A stretch of 64,000 nt of DNA from Streptomyces liliiviolaceus (GCF_018070025.1 NZ_JAGPYQ010000001.1:5766001-5830000); one strand, 5' to 3'. Numbered from the stretch's first letter, positions 8,923-17,142 are shown. Made by a program: numbers and translations. Notes: generated by a model from the letters alone, not told the origin.

Positions 8923-9641
8923 CGGATCACGTCCTCTACTGCCCGCACGATGTTGGGGTAGGCACCACAACGGCAGAGGTTGCCGCTGAGCCGCTCGCGG
9001 ATCTCGTCCGGATCGAGCGCGACCGGCTGCCCCGACGGTGTCCCGGGGTCCGTCACGTGCGAGGGGTGACCGGACTCGGCCTCGGCGATAGCGCCGACGG
9101 CGCTGCAGAGCTGTCCCGGTGTGCAGTAGCCGCACTGGAAGGCGTCGCGGTCGATGAAGGCCCGCTGCAGGGGGTGCAGCTCGCCGTCCGCCGACCGTTC
9201 CTCGCCGTCACGGTCACTCTCACGCTCACGCTCACCCGCACCGTCACCGCCGGCGAGTCCTTCCACCGTCGTGATGGCGCAGCCGTCCTGGGCCACGGCG
9301 GGCAACAGGCAGCTGTTGACGCGGCGGCCGTCCACCAGGACCGTGCAGGCGCCGCACTGGCCGTGGTCGCAGCCCTTCTTGGCGCCGGTGAGCCGCAGCT
9401 GCTCGCGCAGCACGTCCAGCAGGACGGAGCGGTGGTCGACGACGAGCGTGCGCGGTCTGCCGTTCACCCGCAGTGTCACCTCGGAGTGGTGGCGATCGGG
9501 TGACGAGGGGATGCGTTCCCCGCGAGTGGCAGCCACCGGGCTGCCCGGGCGACCGGCCCCGCCGTCCGTGGCCGAGGCGGTCGTCGGGCCGCCGCTTGGG
9601 CTGTTCTTCGGGCTGTTTCTCGGGCTGCCCATGCTGTTCAT
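8919..9641 (-). CDS. paoA: Aldehyde oxidoreductase [2Fe-2S] subunit (PaoA/YagT-like)
   Basis: The small electron-transfer subunit, about 240 residues. Two cluster domains are visible: the plant-ferredoxin type (KKGCDHGQCGACTVL...NSCL) and the C-terminal four-helix type (FQCGYCTPGQ...LSGNLCRCGAYPNI). There is a disordered 50-residue N-terminal extension with no twin-arginine motif, so unlike E. coli PaoA it is probably cytoplasmic. A charged Glu/Arg/Asp-rich insertion of about 25 residues sits between the two cluster domains and is encoded by hexanucleotide-like repeats near 9195-9250. Start choice is uncertain: GGAAGG precedes ATG 9641 by only two bases, and ATG 9632 nine bases later has better spacing. 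Confidence 0.8.
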   Translation of the reverse strand: MNSMGSPRNSPKNSPSGGPTTASATDGGAGRPGSPVAATRGERIPSSPDRHHSEVTLRVNGRPRTLVVDHRSVLLDVLREQLRLTGAKKGCDHGQCGACTVLVDGRRVNSCLLPAVAQDGCAITTVEGLAGGDGAGERERESDRDGEERSADGELHPLQRAFIDRDAFQCGYCTPGQLCSAVGAIAEAESGHPSHVTDPGTPSGQPVALDPDEIRERLSGNLCRCGAYPNIVRAVEDVIR

Positions 9642-9767
9642 GACCTTCCGACGGCACTCCGGACCACGCAGCTCACGTATCCAGGCTGCGGTCCGCCGCA
9701 CGTTCCCGCACGCCGGAGGGTGCTTCGTCAGCCCTCGCCAGGCCTTGCCAGGTGTCGTCAGGCGTTG

Positions 9768-10193
9768 TCAGCGGCCGGCCGCGGCCGTGACCGTCGCCGG
9801 GTCCTCGCCGGTCAGCTCCACGATGCGGTGCGGCGCCACACCCGCGGCCAGCGCCCGTCCGATCAGCTCGTCCCGGCCGTCCGTGATGTCGCGATAGGAC
9901 AGCAACTGCTCCTCGACCCGCGCGATCGCCTCCGGGCCGGTCCGTCCGCGCAGCCGGCTCAGTTCCTCGTCGCTCAGCGGCACCGGCAGCCGCTCCGCGC
10001 CCTCGGGAACGGAGCCCGTCTCCTCCGGCGGCAGCAGCCGCAGTTCCGGCGCGGTCGCCGTCGTTCCCTGGGCGTCCAGCCATGCCCGTACCGCGGGAGT
10101 CTCCATGCAGGCGAGGCCGCCGACGGCGGCCGGGGGCACGCCGAGCCGCACGGCCGCGTCGCCGAGCAGGAACAGGTAGGCGTCGTCGGTCAT
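9768..10193 (-). CDS. Hypothetical protein, 141 aa, with possible helix-turn-helix tail
   Basis: I do not recognise this protein. It is acidic in its middle part (LLPPEETGSVPEGAERL). The C-terminal helical segment, with RDELIGRALAAGVAPHRIVELTGEDPATV, resembles a small helix-turn-helix of the kind that follows ligand-independent DNA-binding repeats in actinobacterial hypotheticals. The start at 10193 is preferred because GGAG lies six bases upstream; a second ATG four codons earlier lacks a ribosome site. It is on the same strand as the pao genes, with a 126-bp gap before them, and could share their transcript. No signal peptide or membrane segment is seen. Confidence 0.6.
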   Translation of the reverse strand: MTDDAYLFLLGDAAVRLGVPPAAVGGLACMETPAVRAWLDAQGTTATAPELRLLPPEETGSVPEGAERLPVPLSDEELSRLRGRTGPEAIARVEEQLLSYRDITDGRDELIGRALAAGVAPHRIVELTGEDPATVTAAAGR

Positions 10194-10326
10194 CCTCGGC
10201 TCCATCTCAACAGCTACTGGTCCACCTCCCTGTACCCCGCCCTCTCCGGAATACCGCCGTCCTTCGGACCGGCCGACGACCACCGGCAGGTTCGCGGTCC
10301 TGGCAGGCTCACGGTCGCGGGCAGGC

Positions 10327-11445
10327 TCACGGTCGCGAGGTCAGGGCCCCCAGCACCCACGGCATGCGCTGCCGGTCGGTGACGATCAGCACGGGTACGC
10401 CCTCGTCCTCGCACTCCAGGACGCAGGCCTGACTCCGGAGCTGCGGCGGCGAGGGGTCCGACCAGTAAGGATGACGGACGCGCAGCGGGGTCAGGGTGCG
10501 CGGCACCGCCCGGCGGTGGGCCACGCCCGGGTGGCCCATGGTCGCCGCCAGGAGACCGGCGCCGGCCAGCAGGTGGGTGCCGTGTTCCGCGTAGGGGACC
10601 TCGCCCAGGATCCGGCCCGGGAAGTGCTCCTCCTGCGTGGGCACGGTGGGCGGCACGTCGATGGTGTCGTCACCGCGGCGGCGTCGGCGCAGGAACACGG
10701 CGGCCACCGCGCAGACGGCGGCCGCGACCGCGGTGGCACCTCCGACGAGGAGGAGCGCAGCCCCCATGTCGTCGGTGGCCCACGGGGCGAGCGCTCCGAC
10801 GAGTGCCAGGCAGACGGCTGCCAGGAAGGGCAGGCCGATGTCCGACGGGTGCGCCCTCTTCGCCACCCGTGAGTGCAGCGCCATCCAGAACCAGCACCAG
10901 AGGAAGCCCGTGCCGTAGAGGGCGATGGCGAGACCCGGGGTGGCGACGACCTTGTAGTCGTCGCGCGGATCCGCGTGGGAGTACTTGCGCCCGGTGGCGA
11001 GGTCGACGTACCGGATCTGTCCTCGCCAGTAGGTGACCCGGACATCCGCCCCGGGGGAGGCGACCGGCCGGTACGAGGGGTCGCCTCCGAGTGTGGCACG
11101 CCCCTCGGTACCGTCCGCCTCCACGACGTACAACCGGTACGAGGTCGTCTTACGGCCCCGTACGACCTCGGTGTGGTCGATGCGCGCGCTCACGGTCCGC
11201 AGACAGTCGTCGGACGCGTCGCCGTCCGAGGCGCAGCGGGACGCGGTCTTGAAGGCGTGCCCCACGCCGATCGCGGCGGGCGTGCTGATCAGCAGCAGCC
11301 AGGCCGCCGCCAGCGCGCACACGGCGGCGGCGACCGCGACGCCGATCCGTTGCCCACGGTTCCTTGAACGCCGTACTACAGGCGGTACTTCAGTCGACGC
11401 TTCAGTCGATGCTTCGGTCGGCACTTCGGTCCTCACACGAGTCAC
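10327..11445 (-). CDS. Membrane protein of unknown function, 372 aa, four predicted TM segments
   Basis: A polytopic membrane protein starting with GTG at 11445. The cytoplasmic N-terminus carries a Thr/Glu-rich repeat (EVPTEASTEASTEVPP). TM1 is at about residues 34-54. An extracytoplasmic domain of about 110 residues follows, with two Cys (SRCASDG, DDCLRTV) that could form a disulfide and a strand-rich YRLYVVEADGTEGR segment. Three more TM helices follow (about 170-190, 202-222, 226-250), then a basic RRRRRRGDD turn and a cytoplasmic tail. The layout resembles other actinobacterial DUF3592-like proteins with an outside beta domain between helices, but I cannot name a function. It is divergent from the peptide cassette (221-bp gap). 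Confidence 0.65.
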   Translation of the reverse strand: MTRVRTEVPTEASTEASTEVPPVVRRSRNRGQRIGVAVAAAVCALAAAWLLLISTPAAIGVGHAFKTASRCASDGDASDDCLRTVSARIDHTEVVRGRKTTSYRLYVVEADGTEGRATLGGDPSYRPVASPGADVRVTYWRGQIRYVDLATGRKYSHADPRDDYKVVATPGLAIALYGTGFLWCWFWMALHSRVAKRAHPSDIGLPFLAAVCLALVGALAPWATDDMGAALLLVGGATAVAAAVCAVAAVFLRRRRRGDDTIDVPPTVPTQEEHFPGRILGEVPYAEHGTHLLAGAGLLAATMGHPGVAHRRAVPRTLTPLRVRHPYWSDPSPPQLRSQACVLECEDEGVPVLIVTDRQRMPWVLGALTSRP

Positions 11446-11666
11446 CAGGACATTCTCATGTGGTGACAGCCGAAAGAAAATGAGTCAACTGAGCCCTGTG
11501 ACGGGCGAGTTGTTGCCGGGATCCGGCAGGTGGTGGGTGGGACGGGAGAAGTTGGATGCACGACCCGAAGAGACAAATGCGACTTCTATGAATACGTTTG
11601 GACATAGCGGTCACTCGTAACTTCGAGAACCGAGAAGAACATGTCTCTCGCAAAGGGGATGGTGGT

Positions 11667-11855
11667 ATGTCTTCCACCGAGTTTCTGACCGATGAGCTCA
11701 CCGACGTCCGGGACCTGGACATCGAGGCGGCTCTCGACCCGACCGAGGCCGACGGGACCTTCCGCGACAGCCGCGAATGTGCGGCACTCGCGCTGGCGGC
11801 CGGACAGGGGGCAGTGCTCCTGTCGCCTCCGACCCCGCGTCCGAAGAAGGGCTGA
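11667..11855 (+). CDS. Small acidic peptide, 62 aa, candidate precursor or toxin-like peptide of the downstream cassette
   Basis: A 62-residue ORF with a strong ribosome site (AAAGGGG, 8-base spacing). The first 34 residues hold 11 Asp/Glu, including FLTDELTD and RDLDIEAAL, and resemble RiPP leader peptides of the D/E/L-rich type. A short Ala-rich stretch with a single Cys (about C38) follows, and the tail is basic and proline-rich (SPPTPRPKKG). It lies 12 bp upstream of a run of four genes that overlap by four bases each, so it heads that operon. It does not match a precursor family I can name and there is no GG-type cleavage site beyond AAGQGA. An in-frame extension back to 11598 exists but has no ribosome site. 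Confidence 0.6.
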   Translation: MSSTEFLTDELTDVRDLDIEAALDPTEADGTFRDSRECAALALAAGQGAVLLSPPTPRPKKG

Positions 11856-11867
11856 CGGGACACTCAC

Positions 11868-12587
11868 ATGGAGCAGTCAGGCACTTCGACCCGCCTCGCG
11901 GGCGCGGTGCAGGGCCTCACGTCGGAACTGGTCTCCGCTCTTCGGAGCGGGGGCCCGTTCCGGTTGACCGGCAGCGTCCCGGACGTCGGCACCCCCGAAG
12001 CCGCGGACGGCCTCACCCTCGCCGCCCTGCGGGTGGTGGGGGCCGACGCCGCCCTGCCGAGCGTCCTGCACCGCACGCCGTCCGCACCCGACGACCTCGT
12101 CATGTTCGGCAGGGCCGTGCGGGCCTACCCGCCTCCCCCGAACGCCTCTCCCACCTCGGTGTGGAGTCACTGGGCCATGGAGCGAACACTGCTACGGCTC
12201 GACGCGTCCCCCGGCTCCCTCGACGGCGTGCCGGGCCGCGACGCGGAGCTCGACGCCAGGTGGCTCGACGACGCCTCGTGGCAGTCACTGACCCACCAAC
12301 TCGCCGTACTGGCACCGCTCGCGGTCCCCGGCGAGGACTGCGCGGTGACCCGCGTGGCCCGCGGCCGTCCCGTCGACGTCGCCCGGGGATTCGTCCGGGC
12401 GGTGCGTCGCCGCGACTGGCTGCAGGCGGCGGGCGCGGGACGCTGGCTGGTCCTCCTCGACGATGTGCCGGACACCCTCGGGCTGGAGGCGGGCCTTGAG
12501 TTCGTGGCACAGATGGGCTGCGACGACCCACGCGTGGCACTGCAGGTCGAGGCGGCACGACTGATGCGGGCCGGAGTGCGGGTGTGA
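11868..12587 (+). CDS. Hypothetical protein, 239 aa, second gene of peptide cassette
   Basis: An unrecognised cytoplasmic-type protein with no signal peptide or membrane segment. It is rich in Ala, Leu, Asp and Arg. Two Trp-containing stretches (SVWSHWAMERTLLR and ARWLDDASWQSL) and a C-terminal helical region (RDWLQAAGAGRWLVLLDD) suggest an all-alpha fold. It starts 12 bp after the peptide gene and overlaps the next gene by GTGA. Position between a small peptide and two DUF6895-like proteins suggests a role in peptide binding or modification; this is inference only. Confidence 0.62.
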   Translation: MEQSGTSTRLAGAVQGLTSELVSALRSGGPFRLTGSVPDVGTPEAADGLTLAALRVVGADAALPSVLHRTPSAPDDLVMFGRAVRAYPPPPNASPTSVWSHWAMERTLLRLDASPGSLDGVPGRDAELDARWLDDASWQSLTHQLAVLAPLAVPGEDCAVTRVARGRPVDVARGFVRAVRRRDWLQAAGAGRWLVLLDDVPDTLGLEAGLEFVAQMGCDDPRVALQVEAARLMRAGVRV

Positions 12588-13597
12588 CGGCGCGCGACGT
12601 CCGGGACGTGGGCGAGGCCGCGCTGGCCTGGGTGTCCGCCCACCGCGGCGCGTTCACGCTCGGCGACGACGCACTCGCCGAGCACGGCGATGTGAACCGC
12701 ACCTGGAAACCCCTCGGCGAACTGGCACAGGTCTGTGTCAGTGTCCGCCGGCACACCGAGCCCGGCGACCCGCTGCACGCGACCGCCGCAGACCTGCTGG
12801 CCTTCGCCTGGCACGAGACCGGGCAGGGCTCTCTCTTCCTCGAACTGCAGCGGCTGGAACCCTTCGCCACGTACCCCCTGGAGATCTACGCGGCGTTCGC
12901 GTCGGCCGGACTGCGCCACACCGACTACGAACAGGCCGTAGCGACGGTGGCCCGCACCCGCGGCTGGCAGCTGACCGAGCAGGAGCCCAACCGGCGCCTC
13001 AGCGTCCTCAACTCCCTTCGGCGCAGCACCGTTCCGCAACGGGACGACATGGGGCAGGCGCTGTCGCGCACCTGGCTGGGCGGTCTGCCGGAGCCGTGGA
13101 CGTTCGAACGGGCCGCCGGCTACACCCTCACCCATGTGGTCTTCCACCTCACCGACTGGGGCCTGACCCCGCGGAACGTTCCCCCGCGGATCGACGGCTA
13201 TCTCCGGCTGTGGCTGCCGCCCTGGCTGGACACCTGCCTTGAGGCCGGACAGTGGGACCTGAGCAGTGAACTGCTGGCCGTGGCCGGCAGCCTGCCGGGG
13301 CCACCGGACCGGCCGATGCTGCGGGAGGCCTGGGCGAAGCTCGCACGGGCGCAGGACGCGTCCGGCGCCGTCCCCGAAGTCGGCACCGACACCGGCGCCG
13401 ACACCGGCGCGGACGGTCCGCCCGCCGCGCACGATTTCATCCGCTGCTACCACTCGACCCTGATGACGGCCTTCGCCGCCGTGCTGACCACCCGCCGTCC
13501 GCACGCGAGCGCCGACGACGGCGCGGAGCCGGGGAAGGCACGCGTCTTCGAGCACACGGCGCATCCGGGGCACGGTGGGCGAGGAGTGTCCAGATGA
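12584..13597 (+). CDS. DUF6895-like protein, copy 1
   Basis: A 337-residue protein paralogous to the next gene. Shared landmarks in order: ALAWVSAHR with a nearby Phe, WKPLGELAQVC, RTWLGGLPEPWTFE, YTLTHVVFHLTDWG, WLPPWLD...WDLSSELLAV, then AWAKLARAQDASGAVP and YHSTLMTAFAAVL. The regular spacing of helical hairpins and the W..LA.AQ..GA.P repeats recall (alpha/alpha) toroids such as six-hairpin enzymes and prenyl or terpene cyclases; that is structural inference. The His-rich core HVVFHLTDW is the most conserved part between copies and could bind a metal or substrate. Starts at GTG 12584, inside the upstream stop, and ends inside ATGA of the next gene. Function unknown. Confidence 0.7.
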   Translation: MTARDVRDVGEAALAWVSAHRGAFTLGDDALAEHGDVNRTWKPLGELAQVCVSVRRHTEPGDPLHATAADLLAFAWHETGQGSLFLELQRLEPFATYPLEIYAAFASAGLRHTDYEQAVATVARTRGWQLTEQEPNRRLSVLNSLRRSTVPQRDDMGQALSRTWLGGLPEPWTFERAAGYTLTHVVFHLTDWGLTPRNVPPRIDGYLRLWLPPWLDTCLEAGQWDLSSELLAVAGSLPGPPDRPMLREAWAKLARAQDASGAVPEVGTDTGADTGADGPPAAHDFIRCYHSTLMTAFAAVLTTRRPHASADDGAEPGKARVFEHTAHPGHGGRGVSR

Positions 13598-14514
13598 CCA
13601 GCACCCGCCTCATCCACACCGTCGGCACCGGCGCCCTGGAGTGGCTGCACGCCCACCGCGACGGGTTCCGTCTGGAGGAGGACGTCGACCCGGAAGTGGG
13701 CTTCCTCGAACGCTTCAAGCCGGTCGGCGAACTGGCCCTCATCTGCAAGGTGTTGTTCCGCGAGGGCGTGGCCGGCTCCCGACAGGCCCAGCTGGCACGG
13801 CAGTTGCTCGACCACGCCTGGCGCGACACCCTGGACGGCGGCCGGATGCTGGTCCGCGGCCAGCGCATCGAGCCCCTCTCCCCCATCCCGTTCGAGGTAT
13901 ATCTCCCGTTCAAGGAACTGGGATACAGCCACCCCGGCGTCGAACAGGCCTTCCTGCTCAACCAGCGGCTGGAGAGCTTCGAGGCCTACGAGGTGCCGCC
14001 GGTGCGCCGCCTCGGCCTGTCCGCGTTCCAGCGCCGCTTCGGCCTGTCGCCCCGGCCACCGGAGTCCGAGGCCCTCACCAGGACATGGCTCGGGCGCACC
14101 CCCGAGCCCTGGACCGTCGAGGGACACATCGCGTACGACATCACCCACACCGTCTTCCACCTCACCGACTGGGGGGAGAACACCGCCGGACTGCCGCCGC
14201 CGCTAGCCGACTACCTCGCCACCTGGCTGCCGGTCTGGCTCGACGACTGGCTCGACCTGGAGCGCTGGGACCTGCTCGGCGAACTGCTCGTCGTCGACGC
14301 CTGTCTGCCGCGCCCCACCCTGGACGAGCGGGCCTGGGAAGGCTTCGCCGCGGCCCAGCAGTCCGACGGGGCGATGCCCGCCGTGCGCACCATGCCCGAG
14401 GGCGACCGCGAAGAGGTCTTCGACCTCGTCTACCACCCGACGCTGGTGGCTGCCTTCGCCTCCGTACTGGCCACGTCCCGCGCGCTGACGCAGCTGGCGC
14501 ACGCACCGGCATGA
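13594..14514 (+). CDS. DUF6895-like protein, copy 2
   Basis: A 306-residue paralogue of the preceding protein with the same order of motifs: ALEWLHAHRDGF, FKPVGELALIC, RTWLGRTPEPWT, ITHTVFHLTDWGEN, DYLATWLPVWLD, WDLLGELLVVDACLP, GFAAAQQSDGAMP and YHPTLVAAFASVL. The second copy is clearer in the Trp/Asp-rich region and lacks the copy-1 C-terminal tail. Two adjacent copies suggest an obligate heterodimer or two successive steps on a related substrate. ATGA overlaps on both sides mean translation is coupled through the whole cassette. No signal peptide. The name DUF6895 is recalled from family annotation and should be tested by profile search. Confidence 0.7.
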   Translation: MTSTRLIHTVGTGALEWLHAHRDGFRLEEDVDPEVGFLERFKPVGELALICKVLFREGVAGSRQAQLARQLLDHAWRDTLDGGRMLVRGQRIEPLSPIPFEVYLPFKELGYSHPGVEQAFLLNQRLESFEAYEVPPVRRLGLSAFQRRFGLSPRPPESEALTRTWLGRTPEPWTVEGHIAYDITHTVFHLTDWGENTAGLPPPLADYLATWLPVWLDDWLDLERWDLLGELLVVDACLPRPTLDERAWEGFAAAQQSDGAMPAVRTMPEGDREEVFDLVYHPTLVAAFASVLATSRALTQLAHAPA

Positions 14515-15677
14515 CACGACGACGCGAGCCCTGGCCGGGCGTTCCCCTCGGCTTCACCGGCGAACTCCCGCCGGGCCGCCCCTCTACCGAGCCGCTCCCG
14601 GACGGCGGGACGGTATCGGACGGCGGGACGCTCCCGGACGGCGGGACGGTACCGGACGGCGGGACGGTACCGGATCTGCTCGACGCCGCCGTCGCAGCCG
14701 TCGACGCGCCCGACGTCGTCTTCGCCCTCTCCCGGGACGGTCGGCGCACGGTGCGCTGCGGAGGCACCGGGACGCCTCCGTCCGTTCCCCGCGATCTGCT
14801 GCGCTACGAGATCGGCTCGGCCTCCAAGACGTTCACCGGGCTGCTCCTGGCCCAACTGACCCAGTCGGGCGCCCTGTCCGCGGGCGAACCGGCCGCCACC
14901 TGCCTGGATCCGGCCCGGCGGGCGGGCCGGGACCCCGTCACCCTCGCGCACCTGGTCACCCACACCTCCGGACTGCCCGCCCTGCCGGCCGACTTCTTCC
15001 CCCGGGCGCTGCCCACGTGGCACACGAACCCGTACGCCGGATACCCGGACCGGCGCGTGGTCGACGCCTTTCTGCGCCGCCGGCAGCGCCGCCGGCCCGG
15101 CACCCGCTGGCACTACTCCAACTTCGGTGTCGCCGTGCTCGGTCACGCCCTCAGCGCGGCGACCGCGACACCCTGGGACGACCTGCTCGGCGACCGGGTG
15201 CTGCGGCCGCTCGGGCTGAGCGGCACCACCCTCAGCCCCGGCGGGCCGGAAACCGACGCCACCGGACACCGCGCCGACGGCACCACTCCCACACCCCCGC
15301 TGACCGTCGGCGGATTCCAGTCGGCCGGCGCCGTCCGGGCCACCCCGCCCGACCTGCTGACGTTCCTCGAAGCCCATCTGGAACCGTCGGGCCCCCATCC
15401 TGCGGGCGGCCCGCATCTGGCCGACGCGCTGCGGGCGGTACGCCGTCCGGTCCTGCGGCGCGGCCTGGGGCACCGGCACGTGCACACGGTGGCCTGGTTC
15501 CAGCATCCCACCGGTCACGGCCCCATGTACTTCCACTCAGGGGCCACACTCGGCCAGCAGGCCTTCCTGGGCTTCAGGCCCGACATCGGAACGGCCCTGG
15601 CCGCCGTGTGCACCCGGCGCTTCAGGTCGCGTGACACCTTCGTGGCGACGGCGTACGCGCTGCTGGCCGGGATGTGA
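14511..15677 (+). CDS. Serine beta-lactamase-like hydrolase (class C / Pfam Beta-lactamase family), last gene of cassette
   Basis: A 388-residue hydrolase of the penicillin-binding-protein/class C fold. It has the SxxK motif (GSASKTF), the YxN motif (HYSNFG) and a terminal HxG (FHSGATLG) in place of KTG. It would act as an esterase, DD-peptidase-like or amidase enzyme; substrate cannot be told. There is no clear signal peptide, so it is probably cytoplasmic, unusual for a true beta-lactamase. An 18-bp in-frame repeat near the N-terminus gives DGGTVP-type linkers. ATG 14511 overlaps the upstream stop, which marks it as the last member of the peptide cassette. A long frame upstream of 14511 is an artefact of GC bias. 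Confidence 0.78.
   Translation: MTRRREPWPGVPLGFTGELPPGRPSTEPLPDGGTVSDGGTLPDGGTVPDGGTVPDLLDAAVAAVDAPDVVFALSRDGRRTVRCGGTGTPPSVPRDLLRYEIGSASKTFTGLLLAQLTQSGALSAGEPAATCLDPARRAGRDPVTLAHLVTHTSGLPALPADFFPRALPTWHTNPYAGYPDRRVVDAFLRRRQRRRPGTRWHYSNFGVAVLGHALSAATATPWDDLLGDRVLRPLGLSGTTLSPGGPETDATGHRADGTTPTPPLTVGGFQSAGAVRATPPDLLTFLEAHLEPSGPHPAGGPHLADALRAVRRPVLRRGLGHRHVHTVAWFQHPTGHGPMYFHSGATLGQQAFLGFRPDIGTALAAVCTRRFRSRDTFVATAYALLAGM
14601..14672 (+). repeat. 18-bp in-frame tandem repeat (x4)
   Basis: Four 18-bp units based on GACGGCGGGACGGTACCG encode DGG-T-(V/L)-(P/S) hexapeptides just before the catalytic domain of the hydrolase. Copies differ at one to four positions. Same kind of in-frame repeat as in the pucR-type gene. 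Confidence 0.9.
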
Positions 15678-15708
15678 GACACAGCCGCACCCACCGGGCG
15701 CATGCGAA

Positions 15709-15746
15709 GGCGCGAGGGCCGTGTCCGGAGACAGGCACCTCGCGCC
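15709..15746. terminator. Bidirectional terminator candidate
   Basis: Perfect 9-bp inverted repeat GGCGCGAGG ... CCTCGCGCC with a 20-nt loop, between the convergent hydrolase and S1 protease genes. No U-tract follows, which is usual in Streptomyces. Confidence 0.55.
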
Positions 15747-15780
15747 GCCGCCACCCTGCGACCGAGTGACCGAGTGACCG

Positions 15781-17142
15781 TCAGAGGCGCTGCCACAGGG
15801 CCGGCGTGAGGCGGGGCTGCCACGCTCCCTGCGCCTGGTGCGTCTGCAGACACTGGTACGACACGCCGTCGTAGGTCACCCGGATCCCGACCTCGTACAC
15901 CCGGCCCGTGGTCCAGCCGACCGTCCGGCCGTCCTCCGGGGCGGGCGTGCCGCTCTGGGCCGTGGCGGTCTTGAGCGTCAGCCCGTACATGGTCAGCAGC
16001 GGGTTGATGGGCTGGTGGAACGTGATGCCGCCCGACTTGCAGTCGCCGGTGCCGCCGGAGGTGACGCCCTGGGCCTGGGTGCCGGACACGTAGGAGCCGC
16101 CGGAGTCACCCGGCTCCGCGCACACGGTCGTACGGGTCACTCCGTCGATGTCGCCCTCGGCGTAGCTCACGGTGGTGTCGTGCTGCTCGATGGTGCCGCA
16201 GTGCCAGCCGGTGGTGGAGCCGGAGCGGCAGATCGCCGCGCCCACCAGCGCCTGTACGGAGCCGGCGACCTGCACGTTCGTGTCGCCCTCGCCCTTGACG
16301 GCGGGCGTGGCGGTCCACTCGCTGTTGACGCTCACCCAGGACATGTCCTTGCCGGGGAAGACCGAGGCCTCGAAGGTGCCCTGGGCGACCTTGTTGAAGC
16401 CGGTGGTCTTGGCGCCCGCCTTCCCGCAGTGCCCGGCACTGGCGAACCCCTGCTGCTCCCCCTTGGTCACGGAGAAGCCCACCGAGCAGCGGGCCTGGTC
16501 GTCGATGTAGTACGCGTCGCCGCCCCGGACGTCGTACAGGGCGCGCGGCCGGTCCGCCGACACCTTGACGTCCACGAGCCGCCGGTCGATCCCGGCGGCC
16601 GCGATGAGCTTGTCGGCAGCGGCTCGGCTCGTCGCCTGCAGCGTCACGAGGTTGGTCCGTACGTCGACGTACCGGACCGGCGTGTCGAGAGCCTTACCCA
16701 TCGCGGCGGCGTCCAGCTTCGACTTGGCGGTGTCCAGGTCCTTCAGCGCGTTCTTGACGACCTTCGCCTGCGCCCCGTCGGCCTTGATGGCGGCGACACC
16801 GGCGGCGTCGGTCGTCGCGACGGTCAGCCCGGCGGAGGTCGTGCCGTGCACCCAGGCGCCCGCGAAGTGCTTGCCCAGTACGTTCTGGAGCCGGCCGGCG
16901 CGGGTGCCCGCCTCGGCCTCGTTGACGAGCCGCGCCTTGGCCTGTGCGCCCGTCAGCCGCAGGTCGCGCTGCATCGCGCGCAGGACGACGACCGAGGGCC
17001 GGTCGGCGCCGAGCGTCTGCGCGGAGGAGGGCGCCGGCGCGGGGGGCTCGGCGGCCGCGGCGGCGGGCAGCCCGGTGAGCGCGAGTGCGCCGAGCACGGT
17101 CAGGGCGGTCCGGGCGGCTCCGCCGGCGTGTCTGGGGACCAT
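15781..17142 (-). CDS. Secreted S1 family (alpha-lytic/streptogrisin-like) serine protease with pro-region and C-terminal CBM
   Basis: A 453-residue zymogen. Signal peptide residues 1-31 (AAAAAEP), then a pro-region of about 170 residues (needed for folding in this family, with the alpha-lytic-type KLDAAAM and VRYVDVRTNLV strands). The mature protease begins near YDVRGGDAYYI (about residue 203). The catalytic triad is visible: His in ASAGHCG (238), Asp in GKDMSW (266) and Ser in GDSGGS (347). Cys pairs flank His and Ser. The last 50 residues (TVGWTTGRVYEVG...CLQTHQAQGAWQP) look like a CBM5/12 chitin-binding module, as in streptogrisin C. ATG 17142 has GAGGAG at 8-base spacing. Likely extracellular degradation of proteins bound to chitinous material. 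Confidence 0.88.
   Translation of the reverse strand: MVPRHAGGAARTALTVLGALALTGLPAAAAAEPPAPAPSSAQTLGADRPSVVVLRAMQRDLRLTGAQAKARLVNEAEAGTRAGRLQNVLGKHFAGAWVHGTTSAGLTVATTDAAGVAAIKADGAQAKVVKNALKDLDTAKSKLDAAAMGKALDTPVRYVDVRTNLVTLQATSRAAADKLIAAAGIDRRLVDVKVSADRPRALYDVRGGDAYYIDDQARCSVGFSVTKGEQQGFASAGHCGKAGAKTTGFNKVAQGTFEASVFPGKDMSWVSVNSEWTATPAVKGEGDTNVQVAGSVQALVGAAICRSGSTTGWHCGTIEQHDTTVSYAEGDIDGVTRTTVCAEPGDSGGSYVSGTQAQGVTSGGTGDCKSGGITFHQPINPLLTMYGLTLKTATAQSGTPAPEDGRTVGWTTGRVYEVGIRVTYDGVSYQCLQTHQAQGAWQPRLTPALWQRL

Noticed and set aside
11598..11666. Extended N-terminus for the small peptide starting at 11598
   Set aside because: No ribosome site; the AAAGGGG before ATG 11667 is far stronger.
13575..14510. 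700-residue version of the beta-lactamase-like hydrolase starting at 13575
   Set aside because: The upstream part is in the antiparallel shadow of DUF6895 copy 2 and is Arg/Pro-rich; ATG 14511 sits at the four-base overlap.
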